Below are positions 50,101 to 62,213 of a DNA stretch of 64,000 nt, one piece after another. The notes under the pieces are model-generated. The model was not told the origin of the DNA and searched no databases. It saw only the letters and a list, made by a program, of their open reading frames with translations. Position 1 is the stretch's first letter; the number at the start of each line of letters is the position of its first letter. Origin of the DNA: Microcebus murinus (Eukaryota > Chordata > Mammalia > Primates > Cheirogaleidae); the NCBI RefSeq assembly GCF_040939455.1, contig NC_134124.1, positions 30,207,138-30,271,137 of the forward strand, in the 5' to 3' direction. The position numbers and the translations under genes were made by a program.

Positions 50101-52069
50101 GGGAGGATCAGATCAACAATTAAATAGTTTGCTCAGGGACAGAGGTTAAATATGATAATTACTGCATTACAAAACCAAGGAGTTGGCTGGGGCATCATTT
50201 AAGGCAAGCCAGCTTCCATACACAAAGGTCAAGCCCTTTTTATGATTTAAAAAGCATTCTTATTCTATGGTTTAGTTCCCCATCCATCTACATTTAAAAA
50301 GAGATGATGACAATTTTATATATCTCCTTACATGTTTCATTAACAAATCAAACTTCCCAGAATGTTTCACTGCCAATCAAATCCCAAGCAATGTTGTTGG
50401 CAAGTTTTTCTTTTTCATTAAGATTTCAAATTTTCTGAAAATAAGCTATGTACATCCCTCAAAATAACGGAAATAATTGACAAGGTATTTGCAGTTTCTG
50501 TTGAGACCTACAGGTTTTTGCTTATCCCAATTTGTCTTCCAAAATGGTATTTTGTATCCTAAAGCTATTCAGTAAATGAAAACAGTCCTTATATGATCTA
50601 GTACTCGTTTGATTGCACTCCAGGCTTCCATATGAGTACTATTTTATATACTTTAGCAAAAGCAAATGAACCTCAACTATCTATGAATTAATTATAATTA
50701 GTGACTGATTTAATGTTTTCTTTTGCATTCCTTTTTATATGTATCCCTCTGAAACAAACATTATTCTAGGCATGCAATACACAATTATTAGTTCAAGCTG
50801 AAGTGATTCTGTATAAAATTGGCCTCATATTTATTCATTCAGAAAATGAGCAGGGAGAGAGTGCATATTTTATAAAACTCCAGTAATTTCTGTATCAGAT
50901 AACCCTTAAGCAAAATAAGATTTGACCCTTTCAAAATTGCTTAATGAATTGGTATTACATGGGATATCTTTTTAAACTTCTGTAGAATTGTTTTTCCCTT
51001 TTTTCTGAAGCCTTTGAACATAAGCTTTGGATCACAGATCTTGCATTTGAATGTTGAAAAAATGATTGTGTTTTGATTGGATTGGTGCATCTTTATGAAA
51101 AAAGCCACATATTCTGTGCAAAACCATGCCAGCATTTGACAAATTATTGTGGAAATCTCTGTGTGTAAGAGAGGATGAATTAAATTAATTGAAATACTAT
51201 CCCAAAGAGTGAAAACGCCAAGGTTTCATATAACAAGACTAAGAAACTTCTTTGGCCAGAAGTGATTTTTGGAGGGGGAATAAAACGTATTATAAAAAAA
51301 AGAAAAAAAAATCAAGGTTTGCCATTTCGAATTTATCCTAAGCATACCTTGTCATTACTCTTTGGCACCCATAATTTTTTCATGGTGTTGGTCAGGACCA
51401 CCAAAGATATTATGCCCTGCTTATTAATGTCTAACATACACTCCACAATTCTCTAATCTATTTGTCACAACCACAATGGGCCTTCAGATCCTGAGGGAGG
51501 CTTCAGGGGGCCTCTGGATGTTTTTTGAAATTTTTTTTCCCAGCTCCGTCTTCCTATGATCCAACTTAGCTAGCTTGGGGGGATATCAGTGCATTTCAAA
51601 TGGTATTTGTGATGAGACCACTCTCTTGCTCCACTGTACAAATTTGCCATTAAAAGCAAATAAAATATAAGAACCACCTCGGGAGCCTGAGGACCACACC
51701 CACGACAGCAGTGGTAGGTTCTGCACTGGATATTGGTCAAACACTCTCCTCGTGATAAAAGAAGGAAGAAACATTGGACAACTATAGCTTTAGTAGAGAG
51801 ATTTCTTTGCATAAAGCAACGTTGTATTTTACCTTCTTTGTATTTAATAGCATTGTCATTGTTATACAACTTTTGATGTGTCTTTCTGATGCATATTACT
51901 AGATGGCAAAATGACAGGGTTTGGCTTGAAGCTTATACTTTAATGCACCTTCCTTTAGCATCTGACATAAATCCTTAAACAGCATCATTGCCCAGCCACA
52001 ATCATGCAAACTCCATGAATACAACAGGCCTAAGCTGTGTTCCTTGTTTACTACTAGTATCAAACAGGG
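47129..52069. other. long unassigned stretch
   Basis: About 4.9 kb with no recognised gene or repeat family. Contains the G-quadruplex motif at 48020-48042, poly-T at 48803-48812 and 49668-49680, and an A-rich tract at 51293-51311. The 127-codon frame 49562-49945 is hydrophobic and A+T-driven, without motifs. Confidence 0.4.
48020..48042 (+). other. G-quadruplex motif
   Basis: Four G-runs (6, 3, 6 and 4 G) separated by loops of 2, 1 and 1 bases on the + strand, inside a G-rich patch (about 48007-48055). This meets the G3+N1-7 rule with very short loops, which favour a stable parallel quadruplex. Confidence 0.92.
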
Positions 52070-52387
52070 AAGGGCTGTCCGGTAGAAATATAATACAAGC
52101 CAAATGTGTTATTTAAATTTTTTAATAGGCACATTAAAAATTTTAATAGAAAGAAAGCTAGTGAAATTAATTGCATTAATATATTAACAGGATGCCAAAC
52201 TTTATATTTTCAATGTGTAATCAAAGTAAAAATATTATTGAGGTATATTGCATTTTTTAAAATATTAAATCTGTCAAATCAGGTGTGTATTTTTACCCTT
52301 ATAGCATGGTCACTGCAGGCTAGCCACATTTGAAGTTTTCCAGAGCCACCTACGTGGTTCTGGTGGCTACTTCATTGCACAGTGTGG
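52070..52387. mobile_element. hAT-type DNA transposon relic
   Basis: The left terminus 'gggctgtccggtagaaatataatacaagccaaatgtg' and 'ttaataggcacattaaaaattttaatagaaa' match the family; the right part has 'ggctagccacatttgaag', 'ctggtggctacttcattgcacagtg'. This is the copy with the clearest 'ctgtcc...agaaatataat' terminus in the window. Confidence 0.8.
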
Positions 52388-53728
52388 ACCCAGAGCTTGA
52401 AACGGTCTTTTATTTGGAATTAGAATATTCCTTTTTTGAATAAGGCAGAAGTTCCTAAACAGTTATATGAACAGTAGAATGCAAAATGGCTTGAGTATTC
52501 TGAAATTCATTCATTTGAACTCGTCATTTCATTTTTTTTCTGCTGTGTGGAATGGAACTCATATGCTCATATTTTTATGTCTATGAAATCTGTATTTTTA
52601 TTCATTAGAAAGAAGTCAATTAATTTGCATTTACTAATCTCCCATTCCTCACATCGTAATATCATTCTCTTTATATCTAAAGGGAAAATTGTTAATATTT
52701 CTTTTAAGCCTATAAACTTAATTTCCATTAAGGGAACTGGTAGTTTGAATGAAGATAACAACATCTTGCAAGTATTATTCCTATTGTCTGGCTTTTTATA
52801 GGTTTGTCTATATCACTTTCATTTGTGGAATTTGTGTAAAATATGTAGTCTAGTGTTTGCTTAATTTTTCTGATTTGTATGTTTAATGATAGAAAAGTCT
52901 ATCTATAAGATGCAAAGTGAGGCATCCCTAAATTAGTCTTCAAATGTCAATAATATTTAATTTTTCAATTGCTTATTTTGTAATACTTTTAAATAGAATA
53001 TTTAAAGTTCTCAAATTTTCTACAAACATTAAATGGAAAGGTAAAATAATTTAAAGTAGACCCAGATTAACTGCCATCAACAATCTAGAAAGTACATTTC
53101 TAGTAGAAAAAAGGCTTTGGAATAAAAATTGATATATAGCATTGTACTATTTATGTGCAATTTTGTCTATTCCAGGTGAATATATTTATAGAGAAATGTC
53201 TAGAAGGATGCTTAACAAGATGTAAGCAGTCGTTACTATTGCTGTTATGTTTTTGAATGACTTTTACCTAGGTTTTATTTGATGGAATCATTTCAATTTT
53301 TCACAGGGATACTATAAAAGAATATTCAAAAAAGATTTGAAAATATAGATCAGATCGCATTGTATCCTATAAAATTCTGCACATAAATTGAAATAACTGA
53401 AATTTATATTCCAGAAAAATATATAAAATTTTGAGGTTGCTTAGTTTTATTATCATTTAATTAATAAGGTATTTAACTTAAGTAAACATATAAGCTTTAC
53501 CTAATATATTTAACATAGATGAAAACCTAGTAAATAACAACAGTTGATAAATGTATTTTCTTAAAGCATGTGCCATTTTTTATTGTATAGTTGATGGGTA
53601 AAATGTACTGGTCAAAAAATCTTTCTCATTTGACAAATATTTATAAGGCATGTAGAAAAATATGGGGTGAGTTTGATAGGTTGGAAATTAGTGGATTTTT
53701 ATGTAATTCTATTTCACTAATAAAAATG
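52388..53728. other. unassigned A+T-rich stretch
   Basis: No recognised repeat. Overlapping opposite-strand frames at 52547-52801 and 52567-52764 have no motif. Confidence 0.4.
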
Positions 53729-53980
53729 AACAATAATAATAGCTAATATTTACTATATTCTAGTCACTGTGTTAAGTGAATTATCCATATAATCTTTATA
53801 AGAACCCTATGGATTAGATATTGTTATTATCTCTATCTTGCCCAGGAGGAATCCAAGGAACATAGAGGATTATAACTTGTCTAGGATCACATGGTTATTA
53901 AGTGTTTTTGTCAAGTGTGAAACCCAGGCAGCTGAACTGCAGAGCCGTGATTTAATCATTACAATGTATGGAGTCTACTG
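53729..53980 (-). repeat. near-complete MIR SINE, antisense
   Basis: 'caataataatagctaatatttactatattctagtcactgtgttaagtg', 'ataagaaccctatggattagatattgttattatctc', 'cttgtctaggatcacatggttattaag', 'gaaacccaggcagctgaactgcagagcc' give the whole antisense MIR in order. Confidence 0.9.
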
Positions 53981-54219
53981 TGTACACTGATCATGCCTAC
54001 TTTTCTTTGACTTCCTAGCAGCACGCTTTTACATTTTTTTAAATTTATAATTAACATATATAGAATAACTAAACAAGGAACATGTTTTTTTGCCTACATT
54101 TGACAGTTGTCTTATTACAGTCTTATTATTATAGAGAATTTTAACTTATCTTTAGAATAAATTAGTCATCTAGCAGAGACAAGTGTCTGCAGACTCAATT
54201 GCAGGCTCCTCAATAGACA

Positions 54220-54305
54220 GGTCCCAGATAAAGTTCAGTGGCTTGCCCAAGGTTGCACAGCAAGTCAATGAACAGGCAAATCAACCCTGTGTGCTTCTAA
54301 TTTTC
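54220..54305 (-). repeat. MIR fragment, antisense
   Basis: 'gtggcttgcccaaggttgcacagcaagtcaatgaacaggcaaatcaaccctg' is the antisense MIR core ('acttgcccaaggtcacacagctagtaagtggcagagc'). Confidence 0.78.
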
Positions 54306-54835
54306 AGTCATAATTTTATAATTTTGCACTATCTCTAATTATAAAAGTGGTTTTTCAATTCAACCCATTGGTGAATCTCTTTCAAAATATTCTTGCAATT
54401 TTATTTAGTAATAAAATTGTTAAATTGTGGCTCCTAATAGCATTAAAAACTAATATTCAAGAGAGATTAAAGGATCAGAACTGCACAAGTGAGTAAACAG
54501 ACTTGATTATAAGGACACCTAATTATTCCAAGGTAGGATATAATTAAGTGCTAAAGTTGTGCAATATAAAGACAATAAAGGCTGCAGTGTTTCTAAGGAG
54601 GAAATCAAAGAACCATATTGCTTTACTGGGCTCTGATTGCCAAGTTGAAGACTTGAAAAATAAAACAAAATAAAAACAAAGCAAGTTTACACAAGGTCTC
54701 AGAATTCTGTCTAGTCTTGTCAATTTGTCTTTTAAAGACACATACCCTTATTAGAGAATCTTATACACACCATTCCCTTAAAATCACATTACCAAGGTAC
54801 CCTAGTAAGGAAGGTAGCTTTAAAAAGAAAGCAGA
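54306..54835. other. unassigned sequence
   Basis: A+T-rich, no repeat recognised. An antisense frame at 54544-54741 has no motif. Confidence 0.4.
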
Positions 54836-55050
54836 AAATGGTAATTACCATTTGTTGTGCACCAGAAACATTTTCTTTTGATATTATTCAATTGTGCATG
54901 GTAGGTGTTTTCTTCCTTATTTTACAGATAAGAAAACCGAGGTTCAGAGAATCTCAGGAATCTTGAATGAGGTTGTCCTTATTAGTGACAAAGAAAATTC
55001 AAACCCTGGTCTGCTATGATTTAAATTCCATGCTCCCTACTGCATTTGGA
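54836..55050 (-). repeat. MIR SINE, antisense
   Basis: 'ggtaattaccatttgttgtgcaccag', 'ttcttccttattttacagataagaaaaccgaggttcagagaatc', 'aattcaaaccctggtctgctatgatttaaattccatgctc': antisense MIR in order. Confidence 0.85.
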
Positions 55051-55152
55051 CAAAAACATTCCAACCGTCTGGAAGATATCGAAATGCTAGTGCTCCACAG
55101 TTTAATTCTAGATTGCTAGGAGTCTTTGTGAAGGGCAGAAAGGCTTTTCAGC

Positions 55153-55710
55153 GTGGTTGGGGAAGAAGATGTAGTCATTAGTTTGAAATTACTATTTGAC
55201 CTCGTGAGGAGGGTGTCTAGGAACGTGGTAGCCAGCAGTGGCTGTGCAGGGCTCCGCCAAACTGGCACTTCTCAGCTTATTAGAGGACCTTACACCCTGC
55301 CTGGGAGAGACAGAATGACAAGTGGCTCAACCTGTTTACATGTGGGCAGTAAACACGTGAACATAGTTCATGTCCAAGATGAGGATGATTTGAATAAAAC
55401 TGGGGAATCAGACCTATTTGTTTTCAATGGCTGTCACTCCCTCTTTGTGCACCCCTCGTTTTCTTTTTGCACTGACACCACTCTCTTTGTGAATTTAAGA
55501 AATCACCTTCTGTCTTCCTCACTGGCCCAGTTCTACTGGCCAGAGCGGGAGGGAAGCAAAAGAGTTGCAGATGTCTTAGGGTGGATTAGCTTAAGATGTA
55601 GCCTTTTCGAGGAGGAAGGATTTGCATTGTACAAAAGAGTCAGTCATCAGGAAGTGAGCCCAACATCTCTGTTGGTAAAATGCAGATGTGTAGCATTGGA
55701 CTGGTGGTAA
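55153..55710 (+). other. unassigned 185-codon open frame, probably not a gene
   Basis: The longest ATG frame in the window. It lies between two MIR SINEs (54836-55050 and 55720-55890) in sequence I cannot assign to a repeat. The product has mixed composition, no signal peptide, no run of hydrophobic residues long enough for a membrane segment, no repeat and no family motif I know. A frame of this length is not improbable by chance in 64 kb read in six frames. It could equally be part of an old retroposed sequence or a transcript exon. Confidence 0.15.
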
Positions 55711-55719
55711 CTGCAATGA

Positions 55720-55892
55720 GCATGACAGCTGATATGTATTGAAGGAGCACTATGGACCAGGCACTGTACCAAATGCTTCTGATGAAGTTTTATATTGAAT
55801 CTTCACAACATTTCTATGAAACAGGTGCTATTAAATCCCCATATTTAGATGATAAAAGGTTAGGTTATTTATCCAGAACAAGTTGTGTTGGG
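55720..55892 (-). repeat. MIR SINE, antisense
   Basis: 'gacagctgatatgtattgaaggagcactatggaccaggcactgtaccaaatgcttctg', 'atcttcacaacatttctatgaaacaggtgctattaaatccccatatttagatgataaaagg': antisense MIR, first two thirds. Confidence 0.85.
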
Positions 55893-56417
55893 ATCATTAG
55901 GACTTTCTTGTTATATAATATTACCCCATTGTACTATTGACAGTAGCTAGCAAATATTTGAATTTAAAAGTCAGTAAAATAATGCTCAAATTGGATGGAT
56001 GTGCAAACTGTAAATTTTAAGATGAAATAAATTATTTGGAAATGTGAAGAGCAAGCATAAGATCTGTATATTGCTAGAAAGACACATTTAAACCATTCTA
56101 GTACTATGTACTCCACATTTGTATTATAACCAGCATCATCTTTAAAGGATAAAAGATAGATATACTATAATACCACTGTGGTGATATTATATCTTAACAG
56201 TAATGGTGTGCCATAGTCAAAGTGACTGAACTAATTAATATGTTTTATATTCCCCTACTGAAAGATATTCTAAAGAGTTAAGGTGTGCAATTTAGTTCAT
56301 TTAGCTCCTAATTTCAACTTTCTTTCATTTTGAAGATGTGTGGTATTTATTTGCATTTTTGGGGTTTGTTTTATGCGCTCATTTGGATCTTACCTATTTT
56401 CTTTTTCATTTTAACAG
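55893..56417. other. unassigned sequence ending in a splice-acceptor-like tract
   Basis: No repeat recognised. The last bases form a pyrimidine-rich acceptor 'ctattttctttttcattttaacag' ending at 56417. Confidence 0.4.
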
Positions 56418-56531
56418 TTCCATCCAGCTTTTTATTGCCTAAGCAGTCTGGAGCTTGCATCGTCATTTGGCTTTGCTGTGGAGCCCTCCTGTAAAGCTAG
56501 CTGAATTGTACATCGAAGATCCACCCTCTTG
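56418..56531 (+). other. candidate non-coding exon (114 nt) with splice signals
   Basis: Seen in sequence: a strong acceptor (long pyrimidine tract, then AACAG) directly before 56418 and a near-consensus donor (TTG then GTGAGT) directly after 56531, with 114 higher-complexity bases between that belong to no repeat I recognise. All three + frames contain a stop (for example TGA near 56501 in the first), so it would be an untranslated, terminal or lncRNA exon rather than an internal coding one. Chance pairs of splice-like sites are common in introns, so this is only a candidate. Confidence 0.3.
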
Positions 56532-57689
56532 GTGAGTGGAATCATAGCTACAATTTGGTGTTTTGCTCTGCCTCAAGTTGTGTTTGCATTGCTGATCAAA
56601 GCGCTTTCAAACAGGGCACAAAATAGGGCTTTTCCAGCTTCGTGCGGGGAAAGCATTCTTTTTCTTTTCTGTTTTTGTAATGGACAAAAATAATTTGTAC
56701 TGCCATTTTCTGTCTCTGAAATCTGCTATTTTCTCTCCCTCTCCCAACCCAATTGAATGACTTTACAGTTCTTCAGTCATGCATCTGCCACCTCTCTACC
56801 TGGATGGATGTCCCTAACCATCCCTGCCCTCACTGCTTCCAAATAATTTGGTCACCATACATTTCTTATTTGCTATGTACACATGGAAATAAAATGTGAT
56901 GGCTGTGGTCAGCTGGACCATATAACATCGCATTGTAGAGTGTAAAGACCTTTTGGTTGGAAATACTTGGCCCTCTTGATCTGCTTAATGTTGTTAATCT
57001 ACACAAGCCATAAGACAGAAGGCAAAAAGGAAGCCATCAAGCCTTATGTTCCTAGTTACATTGTTTCTGTTTTTATTGCCCCTAAACTAGCATCCTTGAT
57101 ATATGTCTACATCATCTCGTCTCATATATCAAATATCTCCCTGGGGCTTTTTCTTGGGATTTCTACAGCCATTTCCCTCCAGTATTTTGCTTTTTAGATC
57201 TTATGTTTATCGTTTTACAGATCAAATCCTATCAAGATGGCTAATTTTTGGAGAGGGACAATTAAAGTGTTCTCTGGGGACTAATAATGCAGTATACAAT
57301 TTTAATTTGGAGATGGAGCATCCAACCTAGTTAAAACATCAGATACAGCATACTTTTATTAATAGTAATTTGGTATGTATAGAGAGTTTATGGCTAAGGA
57401 TAAGGTGTAGGAGGAGATATTAAAGACTCATTAGTGATTAGATAAATAGATGGAAAATGTGTCTGAATGAAATCCTTTTGTCTTCTTTTTAAATTTTTAT
57501 TGCTAGAAGAAATTTTTCTGTGAAAATGAGACAGTGAGTAAAGAATAGGTCTTAAGTGGCTGAGAGAGTAGGAATGGACTTCAGGACAGGGGTGATGATG
57601 TGCATACTTTTATGAAAGAGGTTTGCATAATATAATAGTCAGACAGCCTAGTTGGAACAGTTTAGAAAGCATGTATGAAGCAGATTATA
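56532..57689. other. unassigned sequence
   Basis: 56532-56680 keeps the higher complexity of the candidate exon. The rest is ordinary A+T-rich DNA. The 76- and 75-codon frames at 56967-57330 have no support. Confidence 0.4.
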
Positions 57690-57812
57690 TAGTGCCTAAA
57701 TGGGACTCTCATGAGGCTATGGTGACAATTAAATTAGATGATGCGATATAGCATGTATCCTGGTACTCAGATGTATATATACTCAGAGATAAATGAATGT
57801 TACTAGCTCTGT
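57690..57812 (+). repeat. MIR 3' half
   Basis: 'ctcatgaggctatggtgacaattaaattagatgatgcgatatagcatgtatcctggtactcag...ataaatgaatgttactagc' follows the sense MIR 3' half ('tcatagggttgttgtgaggattaaatgag...cctggcacatag...aataaatgttagc'). Confidence 0.65.
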
Positions 57813-60308
57813 TTTGCTGGCAAAGAAACCAAAGTCCCAGCAACTTGTTTGAAATCTACCTCTCTAGTACGACTAGTTTTCCTATTTTTCTTGCCATCTC
57901 TGTATGTTCTCATGGGTGTATGTGGCTTGAGCAGGAAGAATTTTCGATTAGGGTGATCCAGTTCTGTTTAGATTTTATTATGCTTTTATTCTGAGACAGG
58001 CATTCAATTTAATAAACAATGCTCATCACAGCTTGCCTTTCTCTGGAGCATACTTGTTCCTAGAGTCTTGAGGGCCAGATTAAAATTGATCCTGCAAGCC
58101 TGTTTTGGTTAGAACACATCTCTGACATCAAGGTAGATAGCTCACAGACCAGGTGGCATCTGCTCCGAGCACAATCCCCTGGTGCCACTTTCTGTCATAG
58201 AAGCTTGGGGTCTATCTTTGCTTTTGTTCTTAAGGAAATATAATCAAGTGCTTAGGAAATCCATTATAAATGCAAAGTTGTCAATTTTGGAAGAAATAGG
58301 AGGGCGTATGGTGAAACAGACCTGAGACTCTGGCATATCCTATGCTAACCCATCTGTCTTCTCCCAGTAAGTAAGAGACCAGAAAACTGCAGTTAGGAAA
58401 AGACAGTTTCATGGGCAAGACCTGAAATATGGAGCTTGCCAATGGAGGAGGCCTTTTCTGAGGATTCCTAGAGGGTTTTGTTGACCTTGTTATTTCAAAC
58501 AATCATCCTCTTTCATGTTCATCATCCTAATCTCATCAGCTAGTTTAATCTTCTGGTACCAAAGGTACCAAGATGGTTTTACGGTACATGGTGGTTGGGA
58601 AGTAGGCAAAGGATAGTGAAGATAATGAGGAATGGCATGTGGGTGTGGGAAGAAAGCAAAAGGCTACATGATCTTGGGGATTTCCTTGATAATAAAAGTA
58701 AATCTCAGAATCTCAAGCTTAGAAGATGAAAGCGTGAACACCTTGCTGAAGTTTCCAGATGTTTTACAGTGATCCAGCTGACATGCTGGCCTGCAAATTC
58801 ATTACGTTTCCTCAATGCTTTCATTATACGCTGCCATCCTTTGATTAGGGAAGTATTTGTAATTTGCTATCGCAACCAAAAATGTGTTGAATTATGGCTA
58901 AATAACAAGCTAGTCAGTGAGGCAGGGGCCGGCATGCAAAACACTACTATCAACTTTTAGAAGAAGTTCTTCATGCTAACCGTCTGGCATTTTATATTTT
59001 ACTGAACTTGTTTTCAAGAAATACCTACCTGCTTTGAAAAGGACTCTGCAAGGCTTCTGCCCTCTGCTGTTCATTGAGAGTGTCATTTTCAGCCCTAATA
59101 TAATAAATGAGAGTGACTTTGCCAGGCAATAAGAGGCTTTATAAACATAAGCCAGTGTTTTCCCAGGTTTTCAGTTCCTTCCCAGACCTCCTATGGCTTT
59201 TTCCTTTTCATTTAGGCTTATGCCTGAAGTTTTAAATGCCATTCTCTGTGCTCTTAAGAGGCAGTATCCTAAGGTATACAGCTTTTCTGGCCAGGGATCT
59301 ACCTTAAACATTTCCATGTGACTTCTTTTGCTTAACTGGAAGCAGTGTATAAAATGGTTTTTACTCCATATTGGATTCACAGAAAACACTAGATTTAGGT
59401 GCAGATCCTTATCATAGTTGTAGGGTAATCGTACCTGCTTTCAACCTGATTGGGATGAAATGCAAGAAGTGATTCTATTATCACTAAAAACATAATTTTT
59501 GGCTGTTTTGTATTCTCTAAATTATGAAGATAAAAAAGAAAGACAATTAAAAATTATAGGAAAAAGCCTTGATACTTTTAAAGATTGCCCTTACAAATAT
59601 TTTTTAACTTCTGATATTATTAAAAAAGAAACCATACTTTAGGAAGAATTTAGGGGAAGATCAGGAGACCTATATAAAGGATATATTTTTAGGCAATGCA
59701 GCCCTTAGTGGGTAAAGTGTGGATTTAAGTTCCTATCAGTAGAATACAAGCTGACATTTCCACTTTCTTTCGCATTTAAGGGTTCATAATAGTCACTATA
59801 TGCTTGCTGAATATATAATTGACCATGTCTCTTTTAAAAAGTAAGATTAACAATTTTTTTCCTCTAGTATAAAATCTATTTCCATATAAGCAATGAAATT
59901 ATTAGTACCCTGTTGAAAGTATTACACCAACCTCTTGTTTTTCCTTTACTTTTTTTTTTTTTGCTAGCATAGAAACACCCTTTAATACTCACTAGCTAAC
60001 TTTTAAGAAGAGTGCATTTTGAATTTTCTTTTTTTATTCTACACAACATGCCTGAGTTGCTTCCTAACATTGTGAGATTGACAACAGGTTTTCCTTAAAT
60101 ATTTCAGATTCTCTTTGATAAAGTTATGCAATATTACATATTTCATGAATATTTTCTTGGCAATTTAAAGAATAAAACAGAACTTATATAAACAGAACTA
60201 ATATATGAGGCATGTGGTGTTTTTAACATAATAATTATTAAGAGAAAAAGGAGAAAGGAATAATTATTAAATATATACTAATTAATATGTACCATATTTT
60301 AAAAGTTT
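57813..60308. other. long unassigned stretch
   Basis: About 2.5 kb without a recognised gene or repeat. Poly-T at 59951-59961. A 12-bp direct repeat 'aataattattaa' at 60230-60241 and 60259-60270 is low-complexity. Confidence 0.4.
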
Positions 60309-60482
60309 TTCTCTGACATAAATTATTTTATTTAACCATCAAAGTAAAGTCTTCTTTAATCCTGAAAACATAAATCCCAAGAGGTTAAACATCTTGCTCA
60401 AGTTTGTACAATTAGGAGGGAGAAAAAATATGTTTGGTTATTCAATCTGTTACTCCAGAGACTAATACACTGATTTGATTTT
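60309..60482 (-). repeat. MIR SINE, antisense, diverged
   Basis: 'attttatttaaccatcaaagtaaagtcttctttaatcctgaaaacataaatcccaagaggttaaacatcttgctcaag' matches the antisense MIR order with many changes. Confidence 0.62.
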
Positions 60483-61216
60483 TTTATACAAACAAAAATA
60501 TGAGATTATTCTAGAGAAATATTTACATTAGTGTAAAGAATATAATCTGATATGCTATGATCTAGTAAATAATTACATACTTAAAAAAATTATGCATTGT
60601 TTTGTTTAAATTCCCATTATTGTCACTTATGCTGAAGTGAGAATAGTGTTCTCATCTATGTTTGCTAAATATCATTGGGATGTAGATTTTGGTTTACAAA
60701 CCCCTGAGTATCTAAATCCATGAGATATTTATATCATGAACTAAGAAAAGTAATTATAAGACACTATAGAAAACTTTAAATACCTCATTTGGAAAATTGA
60801 GAGAGAATATTTTTGAATGACTCACTTTGCTATTATAAAACAGTTACAGAAAAAGCAAAGCAGTCCATAGATGTTTGTTGTATCATTAGAACTATGCAAA
60901 CCAGGATGAGCAAATAGAACAGCATTTGGGTAAAATCAAGCATTTTAACAAGATGTTGAGAAAATATTAATATAATAAAAATAAATTATAAGTTTAATTT
61001 GACTGAAATACTAAAGGATATTTTTAAAATATCAATTTAATATAAATTAAATTTTATATGTAATATAAATTATAAGAAAGTCAAAAGCGTATAAAGTCTT
61101 TGAGTGGGTATTTGCTTGTGTGTGTGTACATATATGTGTGTGTGGACATGCATACCACACCCAAGTCCACAGAAAACGGGTTACAAGAGTGGGTGTGTTA
61201 ATAAAGAATATATAAA
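60483..61216. other. unassigned A+T-rich stretch with (TG)n
   Basis: Very A+T-rich, with a short (TG)n tract at 61116-61144. No gene or repeat family recognised. Confidence 0.45.
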
Positions 61217-61872
61217 TACAGTTGATTCTTGTTATTCGTGCAGCCATGTTCTATAAAGTCTCCATGAACATGGAATTAGTGAATACGGACACAGAACCGT
61301 TGCTACTAGGGGAAATATAGGGTTAGAAAATGGCAAGCCTCTGGTCACAACATATCCATCAACAAATCAACAGATCAATACATAACCTTGCTTTGTGTGT
61401 GTTTCTGTTTAAAGACATCTTATTCGATATATACTGTTGATTTATTGACATTGCACTCCTGGTCAACACACTACAACTCATGCCTGAACGGAGCTCCTCT
61501 AGCTTATGTACCTACTGTCTCTGTAAGGCACATCGTAGCCTTCTTGTGCTTGGGGACACCGGACAGCACTTTAGCACTGTGCTTGGGGGACACTTTAAAC
61601 AGCAACGTTACCAAGACAAAGCACAACATTGTGAAAAATGTGGGACTACATAGACAGAGAAAAGGACACCTGTTTGCGGTGTGAGACCTGAAGAAGGCAG
61701 AGCTTCACCTTGTTGGACCTCAGCTGGAACATGCATGTTGGATAATTCAAATCTTTTTGACCTCTTCACATGCCTATGAATGACCAAGAAAGTGCCGTGA
61801 GTCTTGATTTTGGATGTACAGATAGGTCTTAGTCCATGGGCAAATAAGAAATCCACTAATAGTGAGGATTTA
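61217..61872. mobile_element. DNA transposon relic with inverted terminal ends, about 650 bp
   Basis: The left end 'cagttgattcttgttattcgtg' and the reverse complement of the right end (about 61850-61870, 'aaatcctcactattagtgg') are recognisably similar, giving terminal inverted repeats. Inner landmarks such as 'gttctataaagtctccatgaac', 'aggggaaatatagggttag', 'gcctctggtcacaacatatcc' and 'gtgtgtttctgtttaaagacatctta' are ones I recall from a common mammalian DNA element, but I am not sure of its name or superfamily. Frames 61388-61684 and 61608-61856 are incidental. Confidence 0.65.
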
Positions 61873-61954
61873 CCCTGTCTCTCTCCCTCTCTTTATGAAA
61901 TGCTTTAACATAATTTTTTTAAGAGTTCAACTTTTTACTGAACATGTAAAAGAG

Positions 61955-62017
61955 ATAGAGTCACATAGTCATATATAGATAGATATAGATATAGTCATAT
62001 ATCACATATAAAAGAGA
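61955..62017. repeat. GATATA-like microsatellite with duplicated flanks in the pseudogene 3' UTR
   Basis: 'catagtcatatatagatagatatagatatagtcatatatcacat' separates two near-copies of 'ta(t)aaaagagat' (61947-61956 and 62008-62018). In the parental 3' UTR this motif occurs once, so a short tandem duplication was probably followed by microsatellite growth. Confidence 0.7.
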
Positions 62018-62192
62018 TTTAGTCAAAAAGACCAAAGCCCATGTCATCATTGGACTCCTCAGATTCTTCTTTCTTTGTTTCCACTTTCCTCTCTGCTGGG
62101 GCAGGGGGTGGAAGGGCAGGACCTCTTGCTGGGGCAGCCCCAGCAGCTAGAGTTAAGGCCCACCAGCCCCGCCATTGCAGACATTGGCCCTG

Positions 62193-62213
62193 AAATAAGA
62201 CCCTGTCTTATTT
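62193..62213. repeat. perfect 9-bp hairpin at the pseudogene deletion junction
   Basis: AAATAAGAC (62193-62201), loop CCT, then GTCTTATTT (62205-62213). It sits exactly in the foreign segment that replaces the missing RPLP1 codons. Confidence 0.85.

Noticed and set aside
60230..60270. 12-bp direct repeat 'aataattattaa' as a possible target-site duplication
   Set aside because: Only 17 purine-rich bases lie between the copies and the motif is low-complexity A/T sequence.
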